From positions 62,001 through 126,000 of the forward strand of contig NZ_JAKGTI010000002.1 of the NCBI RefSeq assembly GCF_021568695.1: DNA of 64,000 nucleotides. Reading direction: 5' to 3'. The notes below the pieces were generated by a model. The model did no database searches. It worked only from the letters and a program-made list of their open reading frames with translations, and was not told where the DNA came from. Below, piece after piece: positions 30,286 through 38,683 of the stretch (the stretch's first letter is position 1; the number at the start of each line of letters is the position of its first letter). This DNA is from Maritalea mediterranea (GTDB taxonomy: Bacteria; Pseudomonadota; Alphaproteobacteria; Rhizobiales; Devosiaceae). The translations under genes and the position numbers were made by a program.

Positions 30286-31932
30286 TTATTTCACCGAGGC
30301 CAGCTTGCTTTCGTCTTGTTCGAACGTCGAAATACCGGTCACGACCCGGTTTCGACCCTTTGCTTTGGCATAAAACAAACGATTGTCCGCCTTAGCAAAC
30401 ACCTCAGCGGGTGTGTGCCCCGGCGTCGCATGAGCCACGCCAATGCTTGCGGTCATTTCCAACCCTTCAGCCAACGTTGTCCAATTATACATTTCGATTG
30501 ATGTGCGTAGCCGTTCACACACCTGATGGATTTGCTTTGGCGTCGATCCGCTAAATATCAGCGCGAATTCTTCACCACCGATACGACATATCAAGTCTGT
30601 TCCACGGCAACCATTCGTTAATTGATCCGCCACCTTGCGCAAGACCTTATCTCCCAAAACATGCGAGAACGCATCATTCACGGCCTTAAAATGATCTAGG
30701 TCCAGCACTGCGATCGCATATTTATGGCCGCATTGCAGGTATAATTGCTCCATATGCTGATCAAAGGCCCGCCGGTTGGCCAACCCGGTCAACGGGTCGG
30801 TCAGAGCCTCTTCTTTCAACCGCTCCATGTCGCTTGACGCATCCTGCAAGAGCGCTTTGACGCGCTCCATCTCCTGATTGAGTTCGTCCACCTTGCCCTT
30901 CCAACGCCCCTTTTCTGCAGTACGGCGCCGAAATTCATTGTGGAACAATTTATGCATTTCAAGTGCTGACTTATAGTCCCCCGCCACTTCATAAGCGCGT
31001 CCGAGGCGCCGCACAGCATTGGCATAATTGTCAGCAGACGAAATATTCTTTGCAGCATCAATCGCTTGGTGCCCTGCTTTTAACGCTGCATCGATATTGC
31101 CGCGCTCAAGTTCAAAGTCACAAAGCGTATAATAATAATGAACCCAATTGCCAGGCGTGGCGATATCCTGCATCTTTTGCCAGTTTTCGAGCCAAGCCAA
31201 TGCCTCATCGAAGCGACCAAAATCGGACATAAATTCCGCAAGATTTGCCGACCCCACCAATTCGATGCGCCGATTGCCGGACTCGCGCGCCATTTGAATG
31301 GCCTGCTCAGTTTGATGCAACGCGATCTCAAGATATTCGTCGTGACTCTTTTGATCCCCTTCCTCCAGCTTGCCTTCAGCAATTCGGGTGTTCAACAATC
31401 CGATATGCATGAGCAACATGGCGGAAACCCGGTCGAAGCCATGTTGATCGGCAATCATGACGGCCTCATCCAACAAAGGAGCGGCAGAACGAAAATCGTC
31501 GGCAAAAATCATCACGAGTGCCTGAAGGTCCATTGCTTTAAGCAAAACATCTGCCTGCTCGGGACTTGTCGCCATTGAGGCCGCGCGAGAGGCCTCCTCA
31601 TAGCACTCTGTGTCCAACCCGACTTCCAACAGAATATTGGCATACACGGCACGCGCACGTGCCTCGCGAACTTGATCGTTGCGCTTGACGACCCGTTGTA
31701 GAATACGCTGCACATATTCAATTGCTTCTTCAGAACGGCCAAGCCAGCCCAGCGCCGCGCCGCATTGAATGCCAGCATCACAGAAGGCATCTTCATGTGC
31801 CCCATCTGCCGCTAGCGCAAACGCGCGTTCCGAAAGTGAAAGCGCTTGTCTGAAGTCACCTGTTTGTCCGAGTTCCAAAGCTTGGGAAAGGATCGTATCG
31901 ATCTCAATCTGAGTCGAATTTTTAGCATTCAT
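30286..31932 (-). CDS. Diguanylate cyclase with N-terminal TPR repeats
   Basis: 548 aa, soluble. Residues 10-340 are helical TPR-like repeats; 345-375 form a coiled-coil linker; the GGDEF domain (375-535) opens LTDPLTGLANRRAFDQH. The active-site loop is GGEEF (452-456), competent for c-di-GMP synthesis. An R-x-x-D inhibitory I-site (RGTD, 443-446) lies exactly five residues before it, so product inhibition is expected. The TPR array suggests regulation by a protein or peptide partner. It follows a second GGDEF gene on the same strand after 281 bases. Confidence 0.93.
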   Translation of the reverse strand: MNAKNSTQIEIDTILSQALELGQTGDFRQALSLSERAFALAADGAHEDAFCDAGIQCGAALGWLGRSEEAIEYVQRILQRVVKRNDQVREARARAVYANILLEVGLDTECYEEASRAASMATSPEQADVLLKAMDLQALVMIFADDFRSAAPLLDEAVMIADQHGFDRVSAMLLMHIGLLNTRIAEGKLEEGDQKSHDEYLEIALHQTEQAIQMARESGNRRIELVGSANLAEFMSDFGRFDEALAWLENWQKMQDIATPGNWVHYYYTLCDFELERGNIDAALKAGHQAIDAAKNISSADNYANAVRRLGRAYEVAGDYKSALEMHKLFHNEFRRRTAEKGRWKGKVDELNQEMERVKALLQDASSDMERLKEEALTDPLTGLANRRAFDQHMEQLYLQCGHKYAIAVLDLDHFKAVNDAFSHVLGDKVLRKVADQLTNGCRGTDLICRIGGEEFALIFSGSTPKQIHQVCERLRTSIEMYNWTTLAEGLEMTASIGVAHATPGHTPAEVFAKADNRLFYAKAKGRNRVVTGISTFEQDESKLASVK

Positions 31933-32213
31933 GAAACACCACTCCCACTACGTCCCCGGAAAATATCGCATATCGATAAACAATCGCTTAAACCAGAAGC
32001 GACCAAGCATCTCCCCAAAAAGCGCTCCATGGGATAGGCGAACTTCATCGATTAAGGGTAAATCCAATCGATAAAATCTAACACATTTGCAGCCAGCATC
32101 GAAAAGCCGTTCAAGCTCAATTTCTTTTGACCGCAAGTCGAATATGTTTGCTCTACCATCGGACCAAACCGGCAGTGATTTCCGCGTTACAAAGCCTTTA
32201 AAGTAGAACCAGA
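31933..32213. other. Interval between the two GGDEF genes
   Basis: 281 bases without a recognisable gene. A 62-codon minus-strand frame (32136-31948) exists but has no ribosome binding site or recognisable features. No terminator was seen after the upstream GGDEF gene, so cotranscription is possible. Confidence 0.35.
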
Positions 32214-33674
32214 TCAGGCAGAAGCCGCCTTTGTGTCCACTTCAGGGATCGCCTGACATGCTTGCCCGCGCCCACCGGTTTTGGCACGATAAAGTGCTTC
32301 GTCCGCACTGCGGATCACTGTTTTGGCAGTCATGGCATCGTCCGGCCACCATGCCACACCGATGCTTGCACCCACTGCGGCACGACCATTGTCGAACACC
32401 ACATCCTCACACACGCTTTCGATAATGGTGTCGCAAAGCATCATCACACTTGCTTCGTCCAGACCATCTCGCAATAGAATGATAAATTCGTCGCCGCCTA
32501 CCCGTGCGGCCATGCCCTTATCATCGATAATCTTGGCCACACGCTGGGCAACCGTGCGGATCACCGCATCCCCAGCCTGATGGCCATAGGTGTCGTTGAC
32601 GGCCTTGAACTTGTCCAAATCCATGCACAGGATCGCGCATCGATCCAACGCGCCCTCGGCGATGATTTTATCGAGTTCATTGTCGAATTGCAGTCGGTTG
32701 GGCAATCCCGTTAGCGCGTCATGCTGGGCAAGAAAACGGTTCTTTTCCTCGCTTTTTTGCACCTGATTTGCAACCCGGCCATATAATAGGGCAATCACCA
32801 GCAGCCCAAATGCGATGGCGCCAAATATCAGTGTAAACACCGGCAGCACCTGATCCCAGATATTCTGCGAAGGCTGCGCGACAGTCCAACTTGCAGAAAT
32901 GGGCTCATTCGCGGTGCCGCCAACATTCATTGTCGTCGCACCGTCTGGTACAGCGCTAGACGGCAAAATCTGGAAATTTTTCAGCCCCAGTTGCTCGGAA
33001 ATAGCCGTAAACAGCTCTTGATCCAACATATGAAAGGTCAACAGAGTTTTAGGGTTGCCGTCCGGTATCGACAGTTCAAAGTCCGGCACAATCGCTTGTG
33101 CCACCACAATACCGGTTTCTCCCTCAAACGTTCTGAAATCAGCAGCATAAAGCGGCTGTTGATGATAGATCGGATCTCCAAAAGTCGCATAGCCCACGCC
33201 CCGCGCTTTGCGCAGATCGAAATAATTTGCTGTTGCTGCTTTAACAAGATCCGCATGCGCATCAACAAAAGATTGCATATCGCCTGCCGCAACCTGCTCT
33301 CCTTCAAAAATGGAAATTTGCGGCGCCCCATCTTCGTCGATCACGGTCGCATGACGGACAAAATTGTCTTCCCAGAACCAATCAGCCATTTCATATTCAA
33401 TGAATTCCGGGTCTGGATCGGCGCCGTAAAGCTCGATCACGCTTTCATCCCAATATGATACTTCCGACTGGACTGAGGCGCTCTGCTGGATTTGCAGCAC
33501 CACCTCATTGCGCACCAGGTTGCTTTCGCCTTCCCATTGCACATTGTTGGCCGCATTACCTGCAACGTGAAGAATGTAAAAATTTGAAAACGCAAACGCC
33601 ATGACGATCAAAATGCTGATGGCATAGATACCAACCGCCAAATTGATTTTATGCACCAATTTACTTAGCTTCAT
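32214..33674 (-). CDS. Membrane-bound diguanylate cyclase with periplasmic CHASE4-like sensor
   Basis: 486 aa from the ATG at 33674 (MKLSKLVHKINLAVG); a codon nine positions earlier is less likely. Span 1 is near residues 13-38. The periplasmic domain (about 40-275) contains SYWDESVIELYG and NFVRHATVIDEDG, typical of CHASE4 sensors. Span 2 is near 277-298, followed by a GGDEF domain with VGGDEFIILL (GGDEF at 393-397). The position of the I-site reads DKGM rather than R-x-x-D, so feedback inhibition is probably absent, in contrast to the neighbouring cyclase. The ligand is unknown. Confidence 0.92.
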   Translation of the reverse strand: MKLSKLVHKINLAVGIYAISILIVMAFAFSNFYILHVAGNAANNVQWEGESNLVRNEVVLQIQQSASVQSEVSYWDESVIELYGADPDPEFIEYEMADWFWEDNFVRHATVIDEDGAPQISIFEGEQVAAGDMQSFVDAHADLVKAATANYFDLRKARGVGYATFGDPIYHQQPLYAADFRTFEGETGIVVAQAIVPDFELSIPDGNPKTLLTFHMLDQELFTAISEQLGLKNFQILPSSAVPDGATTMNVGGTANEPISASWTVAQPSQNIWDQVLPVFTLIFGAIAFGLLVIALLYGRVANQVQKSEEKNRFLAQHDALTGLPNRLQFDNELDKIIAEGALDRCAILCMDLDKFKAVNDTYGHQAGDAVIRTVAQRVAKIIDDKGMAARVGGDEFIILLRDGLDEASVMMLCDTIIESVCEDVVFDNGRAAVGASIGVAWWPDDAMTAKTVIRSADEALYRAKTGGRGQACQAIPEVDTKAASA

Positions 33675-33878
33675 GTCACCCCCCCAAAGCCGGAATTGCA
33701 CGCACTATAGGCAGGGAACCTTGATCTTTACCTAAGCAAACTGGTTGTCAAAGCATTAATGAAACTGATGCCCACAAGTGTTTAGCCGCAGTATTTTCCA
33801 ACCATCTCAGATGTAACTTAAATAAATACAGAGTTAACAAATAGCTATTTATAAAGTTGGCGAGTTCAGGGGGGAAAA

Positions 33879-34271
33879 ATGAAATTTCAATCAGAGACGA
33901 ACTGGCAACATCGGCACAACCTGTCGTTGAAACAACAACTCAAGCACATACTGCAACAACTCAACCTTCTACCTGCACCAAACATCAACGATGATTGGGC
34001 AAGAATCATCTATCAAGACTGCAATCATTGTATGGTGCGGGCCCATGTGCGGTTGCACAATATTCGTGTCGAACCGGACGAGGATGGCCTAACCCAAACC
34101 CTGTTCCACGCCTCAAACCGCGATCAGGGTCCCATCAGCCTCGCCGCATCACAGGTGATTGAGGCGCACACGATGCAGGGCAGGATTATCACAGATTTTG
34201 GCGCACATCTGCGGCAACTCATGCAGCAACAAAACGGAAAGAGAGGCCTGTGGAGGAGTTGGAGCGGGTAG
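33879..34271 (+). CDS. Hypothetical protein overlapping tRNA-Gly
   Basis: 130 aa, no recognised family. A strong GGGGGG-type ribosome binding site is 5 bases before the ATG. The protein is polar, His/Gln-rich at the N-terminus (residues 8-32) and contains YQDCNHCMVRAHVRLHNIRV, with a CNHC pair. Its last four codons and stop run into the tRNA-Gly gene on the opposite strand, which may mean the original 3' end was lost. Codon choice resembles its neighbours. May be a real orphan gene; moderate confidence only. Confidence 0.5.
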   Translation: MKFQSETNWQHRHNLSLKQQLKHILQQLNLLPAPNINDDWARIIYQDCNHCMVRAHVRLHNIRVEPDEDGLTQTLFHASNRDQGPISLAASQVIEAHTMQGRIITDFGAHLRQLMQQQNGKRGLWRSWSG

Positions 34272-34333
34272 CGGGAATCGAACCCGCATATTCAGCTTGG
34301 AAGGCTGCTGCACTACCATTGTGCTATACCCGC
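34260..34333 (-). tRNA. trnG: tRNA-Gly (anticodon TCC)
   Basis: The reverse strand begins GCGGGTATAGC; acceptor GCGGGTA pairs with TACCCGC. The anticodon loop CTTCCAA gives TCC. Discriminator T and encoded CCA (34262-34260). It follows tRNA-Tyr by 13 bases in the same transcript. Confidence 0.97.
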
Positions 34334-34346
34334 AACGCAAGCTGAA

Positions 34347-34431
34347 TGGTGGAGGGGACTGGATTCGAACCAGTGTAGCCTAAGGCGCCAGATTTACAGT
34401 CTGGTGGTATTAACCACTCACCCACCCCTCC
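34347..34431 (-). tRNA. trnY: tRNA-Tyr (anticodon GTA)
   Basis: Class II tRNA of 85 bases: GGAGGGG acceptor paired with CCCCTCC, anticodon loop CTGTAAA (GTA), a long variable arm, and encoded ACCA 3' end (34350-34347). It is the first gene of a tRNA-Tyr/tRNA-Gly pair. Confidence 0.97.
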
Positions 34432-34443
34432 AAGCATTTCAGC

Positions 34444-34521
34444 ACTCTTGAAGAAGAGTCTTGTCGATTTCGTGACGAAACCAACGGCGCGATTTATGGT
34501 CACCAAGCCCGCTTCTGTCAA
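34444..34521 (-). promoter_or_regulatory. Promoter of the tRNA-Tyr/tRNA-Gly pair, with leader hairpin
   Basis: Minus-strand consensus TTGACA (34521-34516), 17-base spacer, CATAAA (34498-34493). The leader of about 55 bases contains a perfect ACTCTT-CTTC-AAGAGT hairpin (34459-34444), a likely 5' processing signal. Confidence 0.7.
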
Positions 34522-34639
34522 CACCCAATCTGTTGTTTTTTTGTGGTTCTTTCCACTTATGTGAAGTTTTCTTCTTCCCCCTGCCCAATCTATGCGATTG
34601 TTGCTGGACCCAAAGCCACAAAATCGCTACGCCATATTT

Positions 34640-35413
34640 ATGAACCAGAAAAAACGCTTCGACCCCAAAACCTATAAAAAACGTCCCAACAAGCGCCTAC
34701 CCGCTGACGATGGGCAGCTCTATATCTATGGGCTCCATCCCGTTATCGCTGCGCTGGCCAACAAACAACGGTTCAAACACACGCTCTTTGCGACACCCAA
34801 TGCGCTGGCAAAACTGGAAGCCGCCGGCGCAGATATTTGTGTGAAAGTCAAAGACGTCACGCCAAAAAAACTGGATGAAATGCTGGGGACAGATGCCGTC
34901 CATCAAGGCGTAGCCCTGCATGTGAAGCCGATTGAGCGAGACGCACTAAGGGATTTGCACGAAAAATCACTGGTTGTGGTGCTGGACCAAGTCACCGACC
35001 CGCACAATGTGGGCGCAATTCTGCGCACAGCCTGTGCCTTTGGCGCCGATGCGGTGATCACCACCATGCGCTTTGCGCCACAGGAAACTGGCGTTCTGGC
35101 CAAATCCGCCTCTGGGGCGCTGGACTATACATCGCTGATCGAAGTGAAAAATCTCGGCAACGCCATCGAAGAGCTTAAGAATCACGGATTCACCTGCTTA
35201 GGCTTTGATTCGGAGGCAGAAACCGCCCTCACCGCCCATATGCAATCTGACAAACTGGCGATTGTGCTGGGGGCCGAACATAAAGGCTTGCGCCAACGCA
35301 CGCGCGAATTGTGCAATCAAATGGTCAAACTGGAGATGAAAGGCCCCATAAAATCGCTCAACGTCTCCAACGCCGCGGCCATTGCCTTGTTCGCGGCGAC
35401 TTCGGGCACCTGA
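34640..35413 (+). CDS. rlmB: 23S rRNA 2'-O-methyltransferase, RlmB/TrmH (SpoU) family
   Basis: 257 aa from the ATG at 34640 (MNQKKRFDPKTYKK). The basic N-terminus leads into a substrate-binding domain (YIYGLHPVIAAL, about residues 31-42), then the knotted SPOUT domain. SpoU motifs: motif 1 VTDPHNVGAILRTACAFGAD (about 119-138), motif 2 IVLGAEHKGL (about 206-215), motif 3 LNVSNAAAIALF (about 240-251). RlmB makes Gm2251 in the 23S P-loop; a tRNA target cannot be excluded from sequence. Confidence 0.92.
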   Translation: MNQKKRFDPKTYKKRPNKRLPADDGQLYIYGLHPVIAALANKQRFKHTLFATPNALAKLEAAGADICVKVKDVTPKKLDEMLGTDAVHQGVALHVKPIERDALRDLHEKSLVVVLDQVTDPHNVGAILRTACAFGADAVITTMRFAPQETGVLAKSASGALDYTSLIEVKNLGNAIEELKNHGFTCLGFDSEAETALTAHMQSDKLAIVLGAEHKGLRQRTRELCNQMVKLEMKGPIKSLNVSNAAAIALFAATSGT

Positions 35414-35435
35414 TCGGCGACAAAAGGGGCATCTG

Positions 35436-36497
35436 ATGCGATTCAAAACACTTTTGTATCTATTGATGCCTTTGTTGTTCATCGTCCCCTCTTTTGCGCA
35501 AACGGATGCCCTCACGCGCGAGCTCACGCAGTTTCTAAACGTGCCAGACGTCGATGGTGCTGTGTTTTGGGCGGATCTTGACGGAGAGCAAATTGAGTTG
35601 GCAGCGGGCCAAGTCCAGCGTGACCCATTTATGGCCACAACATCTCAGCACCGCTTTTATATCGCCTCGTCCGGTAAAATGATGGTGGCGGCCGCAATCC
35701 TGCATCACGTTGCTTCGGGACAGCTTGAGCTTGACGAGTTGGCGTGGCCGCACATCAACAATATTGAGGGCATTGACCGCCTCGAAAACGCGGACCGGGT
35801 GACCATAAGACAATTGCTGCAGCACACCTCCGGCCTCGCTGAATATCTGTCCGACGAATTTGATACTGCCAGTTGGGACGACCCAACCCATCAATGGGCG
35901 GTCGCTGAGGCCCTCTCCTTTGCATATGACGAGCCTGCCGCTTTCCCGCCAGGCACGGACTATGAATACACCAACACCAACTATGTTTTGCTTGGACATA
36001 TGCTGGCGCAACTCGATGGTTCTTTAGCACAGTCTCTTGACCGTCACATCTTCACCCCCGCCAACATGACACAGAGCACTGTGGGCGCGAACGCTAATGC
36101 GCCCAACCTGGCCCGCGGCTATGATCGCGATGGCGAAGATGCCAGCGCGCTGGCATGGGCCAGCACGTTGGGTGATGGTCCCGTGGTAACCACAGCTGGA
36201 GATTTGGGTCGCTTTTTGCGCGCGCTTTTTCAGGAAAATTCCATATTGGAACCGGATATGCTATCCCTAATGCTCCAAGGTTCGCGACACGAACCCACCT
36301 ATGGATTGGGCGTCGGTGTCCAATCTGATGAGTGGGGCACTTGGTATGGTCATTCAGGTGCCTATGACGGGTTTGAAGCCTTTGAGCGCCATTATCCCGA
36401 ACGACGCGCAACACTGGTTATCCTCTTAAACGGCAATCCGGCACAAGATGGCAATTTTTTAGACAGAGCGGCAAAAATATTGTTTTCCGCACCATAA
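35436..36497 (+). CDS. Exported serine hydrolase, beta-lactamase (class C/PF00144) family
   Basis: 353 aa from the ATG at 35436 (MRFKTLLYLLMPLLF), with signal peptide ending near SFA-QTD. The serine motif S-S-G-K (YIASSGKMMVAAA, about residues 73-85) fits SxxK; Y-T-N in DYEYTNTNYVLLGH matches the YxN motif; HSGAYDGFEAF fills the third motif place. Family members include D-aminopeptidases, esterases and class C enzymes, so antibiotic resistance should not be assumed. It starts 22 bases after rlmB and may be cotranscribed. Confidence 0.87.
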   Translation: MRFKTLLYLLMPLLFIVPSFAQTDALTRELTQFLNVPDVDGAVFWADLDGEQIELAAGQVQRDPFMATTSQHRFYIASSGKMMVAAAILHHVASGQLELDELAWPHINNIEGIDRLENADRVTIRQLLQHTSGLAEYLSDEFDTASWDDPTHQWAVAEALSFAYDEPAAFPPGTDYEYTNTNYVLLGHMLAQLDGSLAQSLDRHIFTPANMTQSTVGANANAPNLARGYDRDGEDASALAWASTLGDGPVVTTAGDLGRFLRALFQENSILEPDMLSLMLQGSRHEPTYGLGVGVQSDEWGTWYGHSGAYDGFEAFERHYPERRATLVILLNGNPAQDGNFLDRAAKILFSAP

Positions 36498-36554
36498 GGT
36501 CCTCAACAGGGTAACGACAAAGTGAAAGGCGGCCGCGAATAGTGCGGCCTCATT

Positions 36555-37271
36555 ATGCACAAACTATTTGAAGAACTCGATTATTGCCCCACCCCCATCG
36601 GTCCGCTCAGCCTGCGCCGTCGGCTGGACCCTGCCCTCAAGCAGGATGTTTATGAAATCTTGCTCGGCGACGATTACCTGATGACCAGCCTATTCACCGA
36701 TTCCGAGGTGGCATTGGGCAAAGAGGGCGTGAAGGCTTGCAATGGCGACAAACTTGATATCGTGGTCGGCGGGTTGGGTCTGGGCTATACCGCAGAGGCT
36801 GTTTTGGCGGCACAAAAGGTCGCCAATCTGTTGGTTGTCGATTATCTCGCCCCAGTCATCGAGTGGCATCAATCCGGCATTCTGCCCATGGGCACCACGG
36901 TCGCCAATGATCCGCGCACCCGCCTGATTGAAGGTGATTTCTTCGCCATGGCCAAGGGCGACGGGTTCGACCCAGCACACAATGGACGCACATTTGATGC
37001 TATCCTGGCCGACATTGATCATGCGCCAGACAATCTGCTGGACGCGCGCAGTGATAGCTTTTATCAACCCGACGGCTTAGGTAAATTGGCAAGATTTCTA
37101 AAGCCCGGCGGCATTTTTGGACTCTGGTCAAACGAGACAACGGACCAACGCTTTCTCGACCGCCTCGGTACAACCTTTGCCGCCGCCTGGGCCGAGCCGG
37201 TGCAGTTCAACAATCCAATTTCAGGTCAAGCTTTTCACCAAACCGTATATCTCGCCCGAAAAGAAATATAA
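36555..37271 (+). CDS. Spermidine synthase-like methyltransferase-fold protein
   Basis: 238 aa. The Rossmann motif VVGGLGLGYTAEAVL (about residues 70-84) and VVDYLAPVIEWHQ resemble the SpeE fold. The expected catalytic Asp region appears as DAILADIDHAPDNLL (about 151-165). It lacks the typical N-terminal tetramerisation barrel and is shorter than SpeE (about 280), so polyamine synthesis is doubtful; a SAM-dependent transferase role is equally possible. A GGCCGC/GCGGCC hairpin (36531-36549) lies just before the start. Confidence 0.7.
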   Translation: MHKLFEELDYCPTPIGPLSLRRRLDPALKQDVYEILLGDDYLMTSLFTDSEVALGKEGVKACNGDKLDIVVGGLGLGYTAEAVLAAQKVANLLVVDYLAPVIEWHQSGILPMGTTVANDPRTRLIEGDFFAMAKGDGFDPAHNGRTFDAILADIDHAPDNLLDARSDSFYQPDGLGKLARFLKPGGIFGLWSNETTDQRFLDRLGTTFAAAWAEPVQFNNPISGQAFHQTVYLARKEI

Positions 37272-37288
37272 TTGAGTTAACAATCATT

Positions 37289-37308
37289 TATATGAATATC
37301 TTCATATA
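37289..37308. repeat. AT-rich inverted repeat between convergent genes
   Basis: TATATGAA-TATC-TTCATATA is a perfect 8-bp palindrome arm pair in the 51-base gap between the spermidine synthase-like gene and the flippase gene. It lacks a T-run on either side, so it may be a weak bidirectional terminator. Confidence 0.4.
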
Positions 37309-37322
37309 TTGAATAAGATTGG

Positions 37323-38672
37323 TCAATTGGGGTCCTGCTCACTTAGATTGAGCTGCCGGGGAATGCCGGTCGCAATGGCCCAAAACCCCATTTGTTTTTT
37401 GATCAACCACAACAGAGCCACGATAGAAAGAATGGTGGCCAAAACCGTCGCGCTTGCCGCCCCAACAATGCCAAATGTCGGCACGAGGACCAAATTGAGG
37501 CCAGCATTGATCACAACAGTCGCCAACAGCACCACAGACATCTGTTTTTGTCCCCCTGTCATAGCGAGGCAAAATTTTGCCGCCGCGGTATAGCTTTGCA
37601 AAAGCACACCAAAGGCCAAAATCATCATCGGCAAATAGGCGGCAAGATAAACGCTGCCAAAAAGTGACAACAACAGCGTGCCGCCCAGCAACAACACCAC
37701 AAACCCGGCCAGAGTTGGCCAAAAAGCCAAATTGGAGAAATGGTGAGTTAACCGCCGCACCTTATCCACATCACCCCGGCCATGAGCTGCCGCTATGGGT
37801 TTGCCGGCGCTTGCGCTGATGGCGAAGGTCACAAAACTCAGTAAAGCCGCGATCTTGGTCCCGACAAAATAAATGGCCAGTTCAGCAGGACTGGTGAAAA
37901 ACTTGAGCACCAATATATCCGTATTCGCCAACAACAAATTGTAGGCTTCCACAGCGGTCAACGGCAAAGCGGTAAACAGCCAGACCCGGCCCATGCGCGG
38001 CGATTCTTCAGTATTTTCTTGCCCGGCGCGCAACGGTGCACGCATAAAAGACCATTGCCAAAGCAGCGGCAGCACCAAGGCGACCAAAGTGATATAAACA
38101 ATATGCACCGCTGTCAGCGTCCATCCCATAATGAGATAGAGACCGACGCCTGCGAGCAAGAGGATGGGACGAAACAAAAAGGCAGGCGCATAAGCAACAA
38201 CATTTCGGCCAAAGCCCCGCGCAATGCCCTTGCCCACCTCAGTTAGCGTGAACAGTGGAATGCAAAACGCTCCGATAAGCAATGCCGGCCGAAAAATTGG
38301 TTCCACAATATATTCAGGTGCGAAAAAGCTTACGGCGAACATGGCACAAGCTGCACCAAACGCCACCAGCAAACCAACAATGCCGGCATAAAGAATGAAA
38401 CGACGCAATAGAGACTGCTTTTGCTGATCCTGATAGGTGGACACAAACTTCGTCGCCGCCACCGGCAAACCGATTCCGGAGAACGTGCCCAAAAGCACGA
38501 TCACTGTCCAAGCAAAAACATAAACGCCATATTGGGCTGGATCAACCAGACGCGCCAATACGACATGTGACAAAAAGCCGATACCCGCACCACCCAAACG
38601 CACCGCCAAGGTGGCGATGGAGGCAAAACCAGCCGTCGATTTATACTTCGAGAAGGCGCGCGTGATTGCCAA
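37323..38672 (-). CDS. Polysaccharide flippase (Wzx-like, MOP superfamily)
   Basis: 449 aa with about 12-14 hydrophobic spans. The N-terminus has RLGGAGIGFLSHVVLARLVDPAQYG, the usual opening of polysaccharide-biosynthesis flippases (PF01943/PF13440), and the C-terminus has the VINAGLNLVLVPTFGIVGAA repeat form. It would move lipid-linked glycans across the inner membrane. It starts with TTG behind AAAGGG, 11 bases after the ATP-grasp stop, so the two are cotranscribed. Confidence 0.85.
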   Translation of the reverse strand: MAITRAFSKYKSTAGFASIATLAVRLGGAGIGFLSHVVLARLVDPAQYGVYVFAWTVIVLLGTFSGIGLPVAATKFVSTYQDQQKQSLLRRFILYAGIVGLLVAFGAACAMFAVSFFAPEYIVEPIFRPALLIGAFCIPLFTLTEVGKGIARGFGRNVVAYAPAFLFRPILLLAGVGLYLIMGWTLTAVHIVYITLVALVLPLLWQWSFMRAPLRAGQENTEESPRMGRVWLFTALPLTAVEAYNLLLANTDILVLKFFTSPAELAIYFVGTKIAALLSFVTFAISASAGKPIAAAHGRGDVDKVRRLTHHFSNLAFWPTLAGFVVLLLGGTLLLSLFGSVYLAAYLPMMILAFGVLLQSYTAAAKFCLAMTGGQKQMSVVLLATVVINAGLNLVLVPTFGIVGAASATVLATILSIVALLWLIKKQMGFWAIATGIPRQLNLSEQDPN

Positions 38673-38683
38673 GAAATTGCCCT

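Noticed and set aside
31948-32136. 62-codon minus-strand frame between the two GGDEF genes
   Set aside because: No ribosome binding site, no recognisable motif, and length within chance expectation; left unassigned.
34159-34383. Plus-strand frame with AGSGNRTRIF and GGDWIRTSVA
   Set aside because: It is antisense translation of tRNA-Gly and tRNA-Tyr.
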